Shown here in pieces: positions 58,594-64,000 of a DNA stretch of 64,000 bases (its first letter is position 1; each line of letters starts with the position of its first letter). Origin of the DNA: Pseudoalteromonas xiamenensis (lineage in GTDB: Bacteria > Pseudomonadota > Gammaproteobacteria > Enterobacterales > Alteromonadaceae); assembly GCF_030994125.1 (NCBI RefSeq), contig NZ_CP099917.1:1922001-1986000 (forward strand). The letters run 5' to 3'. The notes beneath the pieces were generated by a model. That model ran no database searches and was not told the origin of the DNA. It saw only the letters and a list, made by a program, of their open reading frames with translations. The translations under genes and the position numbers were made by a program.

Positions 58594-58652
58594 GGCTGGA
58601 CTCTCTTTCAATATGGTACTTCGCTGCGTCGAATGCTATCATTGCATCAATT

Positions 58653-58668
58653 GGATGTATAGCCGTCT
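58653..58668. promoter_or_regulatory. Candidate MetJ operator between the aminotransferase and mtnB genes
   Basis: Two adjacent 8-bp units, GGATGTAT and AGCCGTCT, match the met-box AGACGTCT at five and seven of eight positions. The site lies in the 112-bp gap between the divergent aminotransferase and mtnB genes, where a MetJ repressor could control both. Confidence 0.4.
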
Positions 58669-58705
58669 AAAACTAATGGATGGCCTAACGCAAAGGTAAC
58701 ACAAG

Positions 58706-59320
58706 ATGCACAACGATGCTGCAAAAGCGGAACTGATTGACGCGGGCCATTGGGTCGCCGATAAAGGTTGGGTACCGGCAACGGGCGGAAACTTTTCGAT
58801 GCGTACACAAAGCGGTTTCGTGGTCACCGCCAGTGGCCATGATAAAGGTAAGCTCGACACTCACCATTTTTTGGAATTAGACGACAATGGAAACATTGTC
58901 ACCGGTGAGGGAAAACCCTCAGCTGAAACGGCATTGCATTTGAAACTTTATGCGTTGAGACCAAGCACCCAATGTATTTTACACACACATTCTGTTGCGG
59001 CGACGGTACTGTCTCGATTTTTTCAAGGTGATGCTTTTTCCGTTTCCGGGTATGAAATGCAAAAATCCCTTTCTGGCGTAACAACTCATCTTGAACCTCT
59101 GAATATTGCCATTTTTGATAATGACCAAGATATTCCCCGTTTGGCCGAGCTTATTGCTCAGCACCATGAAACAACACCTATTGTGCATGGCGTACTGATC
59201 CGCGGACACGGCTTGTACGCAATGGGTGATAGCGTGTTTGAAACGCGCCGACACATTGAAGGGCTCGAATTTTTGTTTGCCTGCGAACTCGAGCGATTAA
59301 AACTAGAGGGCATTAAATGA
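58706..59320 (+). CDS. mtnB: Methylthioribulose-1-phosphate dehydratase MtnB
   Basis: MtnB dehydrates methylthioribulose 1-phosphate. The 204-residue class II aldolase-family protein has WVPATGGNFSMR, SGHDKGKLD, PSAETALHLKLY and the zinc ligands in ILHTHSVAATV plus a later RGHG histidine. AAAGG precedes the ATG. It starts mtnB-mtnC-mtnD, three genes linked by 4-bp ATGA overlaps. Confidence 0.95.
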   Translation: MHNDAAKAELIDAGHWVADKGWVPATGGNFSMRTQSGFVVTASGHDKGKLDTHHFLELDDNGNIVTGEGKPSAETALHLKLYALRPSTQCILHTHSVAATVLSRFFQGDAFSVSGYEMQKSLSGVTTHLEPLNIAIFDNDQDIPRLAELIAQHHETTPIVHGVLIRGHGLYAMGDSVFETRRHIEGLEFLFACELERLKLEGIK

Positions 59321-60003
59321 TAAAAGCAATTTTAACAGACATCGAAGGTACGATAACACGCATAACCTTTGTCAAAGACATCCTATTTCCGTATGCGGCG
59401 GCTCATTTACCGTCTTTCGTTGAAGCACATCAAGACGATACCTTCGTGGCAGAGCAAATTCGTGCCGTTCGTGAAGAAATTAGCTCACCTCAAGCATCCA
59501 TTGATGAAGTGATCCAAGCGCTCTTAACATGGATTAAAGAAGACAAGAAAATCACGCCGTTAAAGCAATTACAGGGGCTAATTTGGCAAACGGGTTACGA
59601 ACAAGGCGACTTTAAAGGTCATCTTTATCCCGATGCAATGGCGTTTTTAAGCGCCCAACATCAAGCTGGCCTCGCACTCTACGTCTATTCGTCTGGATCC
59701 GTGAAAGCGCAACACTTGCTCTTTGCCCATTCAGATTTTGGCGACATTCGTCCGCTGTTTAACGACTACTTCGATACAAACGTCGGTGGGAAAAAAGACC
59801 CGCAATCTTACCGCAATATCATCGATGCCCTTCCTGTTGAGGCAGCTGAGATTCTCTTTTTAAGCGACGTAGTGGAAGAGTTGGACGCAGCCAAGAAAGC
59901 GGGCATGAGAACGGTGCAATTGTGGCGCGATAACCAAGCCACCAGCCCTGCACACCCCAAAATAGCGCATTTTGAACAATTTAATAGCGAGTTATTGGCA
60001 TGA
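59317..60003 (+). CDS. mtnC: Enolase-phosphatase E1 MtnC
   Basis: MtnC, a HAD enzyme, enolises and then dephosphorylates the diketone made by MtnB to give acireductone. The 228-residue protein has the nucleophile region TDIEGTITRITFVKDILFPY (D8), YSSGSVKAQ, and LFLSDVVEELDAA. It overlaps both neighbours by four bases, so translation is coupled. Confidence 0.96.
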   Translation: MIKAILTDIEGTITRITFVKDILFPYAAAHLPSFVEAHQDDTFVAEQIRAVREEISSPQASIDEVIQALLTWIKEDKKITPLKQLQGLIWQTGYEQGDFKGHLYPDAMAFLSAQHQAGLALYVYSSGSVKAQHLLFAHSDFGDIRPLFNDYFDTNVGGKKDPQSYRNIIDALPVEAAEILFLSDVVEELDAAKKAGMRTVQLWRDNQATSPAHPKIAHFEQFNSELLA

Positions 60004-60542
60004 ACAAACTGACTATCTTCAACGCAATCGACCCAAAAAATAACACATTGAGCAGCAACGACGCACACGTCATTACGACCACGCTTGCAACGAAAGGCGT
60101 ACGTTTTGAACAGTGGCAAGCCACAACAGCTATCACACCTGAAATGGCGCAGGCTGAGATTTTAGCGGCATATCGCGATGACATTGCTCGTCTTCAGGCC
60201 GATGGTGGATACCAAACGGTCGATGTGATCTCTCTTGCTAAAGGCAACCCGGATGCTGCGCAACTTCGTCAAAAGTTCTTGTTTGAACATACCCATGGAG
60301 AAGATGAAGTCCGCTTTTTTGTAAAAGGCCAAGGGCTATTTTGTTTGCACATTGCAGACGAAGTGATTCAAGTTTTATGTCAACAAGGTGATTTAATTGC
60401 CGTGCCTGCGCTCACACCACATTGGTTTGATATGGGTTCTGATCCTGAATTTACCGCTATTCGTCTATTCAACAACCCAGAAGGCTGGGTCGCGAAGGCA
60501 ACGGAGTCCACCATTGCCGGTGAATTTCCGTTGCTCGACTAA
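60000..60542 (+). CDS. mtnD: Acireductone dioxygenase MtnD
   Basis: MtnD is a cupin that oxidises acireductone to 2-oxo-4-methylthiobutanoate and formate when iron-bound. The 180-residue protein has the metal-binding EHTHGEDEVRFFVKGQG (two His and one Glu) and a later His in VPALTPHWFDMG. It is the last gene of mtnBCD, and its product is the substrate of the aminotransferase encoded next to mtnB. Confidence 0.96.
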   Translation: MNKLTIFNAIDPKNNTLSSNDAHVITTTLATKGVRFEQWQATTAITPEMAQAEILAAYRDDIARLQADGGYQTVDVISLAKGNPDAAQLRQKFLFEHTHGEDEVRFFVKGQGLFCLHIADEVIQVLCQQGDLIAVPALTPHWFDMGSDPEFTAIRLFNNPEGWVAKATESTIAGEFPLLD

Positions 60543-60599
60543 GCTGTAAGCCGCGTTTTGTGGTGAGTTCGCCCGTCTGACATTGCCGAACTCATCACA

Positions 60600-61625
60600 T
60601 CAATTCAATGCCAAAAGAGCCCCTTGTGATACCGCCTCTTTGCCATATACGCCCGAATCCAACACCCAGCCAGTCACCAGCTCAGCCGGTGTTACATCAA
60701 AAGCCGGATTAAACACTTTAGCATTAGTTGGTGCCCATTGGCATTGACCAAAACTGCCACTCACTCCTGTTACTTCTAACGGATTACGTTCTTCGATTGG
60801 AATTGCCTGACCATTTGGGCAAGCAATATCTAGCGTCGTTACTGGCGCAACAACGTAAAATGGAATGTTGTGATGTTTTGCAAGCACCGCCAGATTATAG
60901 GTACCCACTTTGTTAGCAAAGTCTCCATTTGCCGCAATACGGTCAGCCCCAACAAAGATTTTGTCGACTTTACCTGCGGACATCAGACTGGCGGCCATAT
61001 TGTCGCAGATCAGGGTGTAGGGAATATCCCAACAAGAGAGTTCATACGCCGTTAGCCGGCCTCCTTGTAGCAAAGGTCGGGTTTCATCAACCCATACATG
61101 AATGTTTTTCCCTGCAGCATGCGCTTGATGAATCACACCTAGTGCCGTGCCAATTCCAGCAGTTGCCAATGCGCCGGTGTTGCAATGAGTAAGAAGGTTA
61201 TCTCCCGCTGAGACAAGTTCTGCACCAAAGTTTGCCATACGCTCGCAAAGCGCAATGTCTTCTTCGAATAACGATTCCGAAGTTTTCACAACCGCTTCAA
61301 CCCACTGGGGTTGTTGTAAGGCAATGCGCAACTTCGCCATGCAATGCATTAAATTAACGGCTGTAGGTCGCGTCGCTTCTAACTCGTCAATTGCTTTAGC
61401 CAACGTCTCTTTGTCAGCACCTTGCTCAGCCAAATAAGCGACCAACAAAGCTGCAGCCAAACCGATTAGTGGCGCACCGCGCACCTTTAACGTGAGGATT
61501 AGCTCGGCCATGTCTTCAACCGATTGACAGATGTGCCAAGTCGTTTGATGTGGCAGTAAATACTGGTCCAAAACGCTCACTACACCCGCTTGGTATTTCA
61601 GGCTTCGCGCAACCAATGTTTTCAT
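60600..61625 (-). CDS. mtnA: Methylthioribose-1-phosphate isomerase MtnA
   Basis: MtnA isomerises methylthioribose 1-phosphate to the ribulose form. The 341-residue protein has [13 protein letters not shown], the catalytic cysteine in [19 protein letters not shown], and the catalytic aspartate in [25 protein letters not shown] precedes the ATG. It is divergent from mtnK across a gap holding a MetJ-like array, and convergent with mtnD. Confidence 0.96.
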   Translation of the reverse strand: MKTLVARSLKYQAGVVSVLDQYLLPHQTTWHICQSVEDMAELILTLKVRGAPLIGLAAALLVAYLAEQGADKETLAKAIDELEATRPTAVNLMHCMAKLRIALQQPQWVEAVVKTSESLFEEDIALCERMANFGAELVSAGDNLLTHCNTGALATAGIGTALGVIHQAHAAGKNIHVWVDETRPLLQGGRLTAYELSCWDIPYTLICDNMAASLMSAGKVDKIFVGADRIAANGDFANKVGTYNLAVLAKHHNIPFYVVAPVTTLDIACPNGQAIPIEERNPLEVTGVSGSFGQCQWAPTNAKVFNPAFDVTPAELVTGWVLDSGVYGKEAVSQGALLALN

Positions 61626-61676
61626 AACAATTCCTCAATACTGTTTCGCTTATTGCCATTTTACCTAAAGATAGCA

Positions 61677-61700
61677 AGATGTGTAGACATCCAAACGTAT
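61677..61700. promoter_or_regulatory. Candidate tandem MetJ boxes between mtnA and mtnK
   Basis: Three consecutive 8-bp units, AGATGTGT, AGACATCC and AAACGTAT, each match the met-box AGACGTCT at six of eight positions, in the exact head-to-tail register MetJ needs. It sits in the middle of the divergent mtnA/mtnK promoter region. Confidence 0.5.
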
Positions 61701-61746
61701 AAAAATATAGAATGCTATATTCAGTTTATTTCTTGAGGTGGCAATC

Positions 61747-62949
61747 ATGAACGAATACATCGCCTTCGATAGCGCAAAAGCGCTTGAATATGTTCAACAA
61801 TTAGGTGGGTTCTTCGCTGATGATGCGGTTTTAAACTGCTATGAGTTTGGGGACGGAAATTTAAATCTTGTCTTTCGTATTGCTGATAACTCAAACAACA
61901 GCATTATTTTGAAGCAAGCACTTCCTTACGCTCGCTGCGTCGGTGAAAGCTGGCCACTTACCCTTGATAGAGCGCGCATTGAAGCGAACGTGTTGTTAAA
62001 ACACGGAGCGGTGTGTGAAGCACATACCGTTAAAGTTCTACATCAAAACGACACGTTAGCCGTGACGATTCTTGAAGATTTAGGCCACTTGGCCATTTTG
62101 CGCGGTGAACTGAATCAAGGAAAAACCTTTCCAAATCTTGGTCACGATGTTGCTACCTACTTAGCAACAACGGCATTTTATTATTCAGATTTTTATTTAA
62201 CACCCGCAGAAAAAAAAGCGCTGGTGATGGAATTTACCAATCCTGAATTGTGCTCAATTACAGAAGACTTATTTTTTGATGACCCCTATCGCCCATGCGA
62301 ACGCAATAACTACCCTCCAGCGCTTGCACCCGACGTCACTAAGCTGCAAGCGAATCTTGCACTCAAACTTGCCGTAGCAAAACTCAAAGCAACGTTTTTC
62401 TCGTCACCTCAGGCGTTATTACATGGTGACGTGCACAGTGGTAGCATTTTTGTCGATGAAAATACGACGAAACTGATCGATCCTGAATTTGGTTTCTTCG
62501 GTCCTATTGGCTTCGACTTAGGATCGTTTATTGGCAATTTACTGCTGAATTTTGTGGCTCAAAATGGCCGGATCAGCACCTTGCCAAAACGACGCGATGT
62601 GCACACTTACTTGCTGTCCACAATCCAAACAACGTTGTCTGATTTTGAACAACAGTTTACGCATTTGGCTCACACAAAGACGCGCGATCTGGCTTTACAA
62701 ACGGAAGGCTACGTGGAAAGCTTCTTAGTCAAGGTTTTACAAGACGCGGTTGGATATTGTGGTACCGAGCTGGTACGTCGTACCATCGGACTGGCTCATG
62801 TTTCGGACATCGACGGCATTGAAGACGAAAACAAACGTCTTGCTGCGCAAGCACAAGCACTCTTCGTCGGCCAACAACTGATCCTTAACGCCTCAAGTGT
62901 GCAGAATAAAGATGATTTCTCTCAATTGTTGTTAAGTTTAATTCAGTAA
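61747..62949 (+). CDS. mtnK: Methylthioribose kinase MtnK
   Basis: MtnK phosphorylates methylthioribose, the entry step of this salvage branch. The 400-residue kinase has FGDGNLNLVFRI, the catalytic loop LLHGDVHSGSIFVDE and the metal-binding LIDPEFGFFGPIGFDLG, as in aminoglycoside-phosphotransferase-like MTR kinases. A GTG three codons earlier is open, but GAGG before ATG 61747 decides the start. MTA/SAH nucleosidase, which makes methylthioribose, is not in the window. Confidence 0.95.
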   Translation: MNEYIAFDSAKALEYVQQLGGFFADDAVLNCYEFGDGNLNLVFRIADNSNNSIILKQALPYARCVGESWPLTLDRARIEANVLLKHGAVCEAHTVKVLHQNDTLAVTILEDLGHLAILRGELNQGKTFPNLGHDVATYLATTAFYYSDFYLTPAEKKALVMEFTNPELCSITEDLFFDDPYRPCERNNYPPALAPDVTKLQANLALKLAVAKLKATFFSSPQALLHGDVHSGSIFVDENTTKLIDPEFGFFGPIGFDLGSFIGNLLLNFVAQNGRISTLPKRRDVHTYLLSTIQTTLSDFEQQFTHLAHTKTRDLALQTEGYVESFLVKVLQDAVGYCGTELVRRTIGLAHVSDIDGIEDENKRLAAQAQALFVGQQLILNASSVQNKDDFSQLLLSLIQ

Positions 62950-62973
62950 GTTAGCAACGAGAAAATAGATGAA

Positions 62974-63000
62974 AAAGGCAGCGAACGCTGCCTTTCTATT
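62974..63000. terminator. Terminator between mtnK and the DUF885 gene
   Basis: A 10-bp stem (62974-62983 with 62986-62995) with A-rich left and T-rich right flanks can end both convergent transcripts. The two-base loop means the closing pairs probably open. Confidence 0.75.
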
Positions 63001-63018
63001 TTGTGTCATTCACCGCGA

Positions 63019-64000
63019 CTAAGCGTTCGATGCTGCCTTCGCTTTTTGAATGTATGCGCGCACTTGTTGTTCAAGCACAAACAAAGGCACGGAACCATGG
63101 CGTAATATCTGGTGGTGGAATTCACGAATATCAAACGAATCGCCTAATGCTTCTTCCGCTTCTTTACGCAAACGTTTAATGGTTAATTCTCCAATCTTGT
63201 ACGACAGCGCTTGGGCTGGCCACGAAATATAACGATCCGTTTCCGTTTTAATGTTATGCAGTGACAACGCGGTGTTGTCTTTCATGAAATTCATCGCTCG
63301 CTCACGACTCCATCCATACATGTGCATTCCGGTATCTACAACCAAACGTGCTGCACGCCACATTTCATACGTCAATCGACCGAACTGGCTGTAAGGATCT
63401 TGATAGAATCCAACTTCCGTTCCTAAATATTCAGAGTAGAGTCCCCAACCTTCCCCAAAGGCCGAAATATAAGAATTGCGGCGATACTCAGGAAGATAGT
63501 CTAACTCTTCATTCAGAGAAATCTGTAAATGGTGGCCTGGCACCGCTTCGTGTAACGTCAATGCTTCTAATACATAAAGTGGACGTTTGTCCAACGCATA
63601 CGTGTTAACCCAATAGTAACCGGCCTCAGTATCTTTGCTCGCGCCTGCGTAACGTCCCGTGGTGTATTTAGGCGCGATACTCGCAGGCACAGGCGCAACA
63701 CCGTAAGGGCGTCGAGGTAATGTGTGGAATAACTTTGGCAGCTGAGCATCGATTTTCTTCGCAATAAACGATGCCTCTTTCAAAAGCGCTTCTGGTGTCT
63801 TGGCGTAAAATTGAGGGTCTGTACGCAAGAACGTTACAAAATCGGCAAAGGAGCCTTTAAAACCCACTTTATCGATGATGGCTTCCATTTCAGCACGAAT
63901 CCGCGCGACTTCTTGCAGACCCAACTCATGAATTTCTTTTGGCGTCATAGCTGTCGTGGTGTAGTAGCGCGCGCGATTCGCGTAATACGCTTCACCGTTA
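63019..64000 (-). CDS. DUF885 family protein (5' end cut off)
   Basis: The frame stays open to the right edge, so the N-terminus is missing; about 327 residues are visible. The segment YYTTTAMTPKEIHELGLQEV, the zinc-peptidase-like LTLHEAVPGHHLQ (HExxxGHH), and YSEYLGTEVGFY match DUF885 proteins, usually exported lipoproteins or periplasmic proteins of about 590-610 residues and thought to be metallopeptidases. The ATG at 63948 is internal, not the start. Confidence 0.9.
   Translation of the reverse strand, partial: NGEAYYANRARYYTTTAMTPKEIHELGLQEVARIRAEMEAIIDKVGFKGSFADFVTFLRTDPQFYAKTPEALLKEASFIAKKIDAQLPKLFHTLPRRPYGVAPVPASIAPKYTTGRYAGASKDTEAGYYWVNTYALDKRPLYVLEALTLHEAVPGHHLQISLNEELDYLPEYRRNSYISAFGEGWGLYSEYLGTEVGFYQDPYSQFGRLTYEMWRAARLVVDTGMHMYGWSRERAMNFMKDNTALSLHNIKTETDRYISWPAQALSYKIGELTIKRLRKEAEEALGDSFDIREFHHQILRHGSVPLFVLEQQVRAYIQKAKAASNA

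Overview
The window reads as a chromosomal segment of a marine gammaproteobacterium, most likely Alteromonadales and close to Pseudoalteromonadaceae. This rests on the gene families present (psp, dusA, rlmB-rnr, an EF-P modification module, groESL-fxsA-cutA-dsbD, aroQ-accBC, cysJIH, mtnKABCD) and on secreted families common in marine Alteromonadales and Vibrio (DUF3103, DUF3016, DUF2333, endonuclease I, S41 lipoprotein). It is an inference from content, not a database result. I saw no rRNA, CRISPR array, insertion sequence or prophage. The single tRNA is tRNA-Ile2 with a CAU anticodon.

Layout. 1-5 kb: an envelope set (outer-membrane barrel, DUF2333, PCu(A)C copper chaperone), then pspA-pspC-membrane protein behind a sigma54-type promoter, then dusA. 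5-8 kb: an unrecognised secreted protein followed by a 43-aa secreted peptide, a decayed stretch, galE and a TolB-like propeller protein. 8-14 kb: a PrkB-type kinase, two nucleotide house-cleaning enzymes (yjjX, yjjG), rlmB and rnr. 14-19 kb: a signalling region with a hybrid histidine kinase, a NarL-type response regulator, a small double-glycine Cys-rich peptide gene and a DesK-type kinase. 19-22 kb: a DMT transporter, a glycerophosphodiesterase and a chemoreceptor.

22-25 kb: epmA, efp and epmB give EF-P and the two enzymes that beta-lysylate it. 25-33 kb: groESL with a sigma32-type promoter, fxsA, cutA, dsbD, aroQ, accB and accC. 33-42 kb: tRNA-Ile2, an orphan Tat-exported TRAP binding protein, an FMN glutamate-synthase-family protein, two orphan periplasmic binding proteins, and small accessory genes. 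42-47 kb: cysJ-cysI-cysH for assimilatory sulfate reduction. 47-56 kb: a secreted or accessory block with two endonuclease I proteins, a diguanylate cyclase, DUF3103, a PepSY protein and an S41 protease lipoprotein broken by a one-base frameshift in a G7 tract.

56-63 kb: a phosphopantetheinyl transferase, then a nearly complete methionine-salvage cluster (nitrilase, ybdL-type aminotransferase, mtnB, mtnC, mtnD, mtnA, mtnK) with candidate MetJ operators in both divergent intergenic regions. The right edge cuts a DUF885 protein.

The least explained items are the double-glycine peptide gene lying between a DesK-type kinase and a NarL-type regulator, the secreted protein/peptide pair at 5.3-5.9 kb, the poly-G frameshift in the S41 lipoprotein, and a possible small RNA between two terminators near 50.6 kb.
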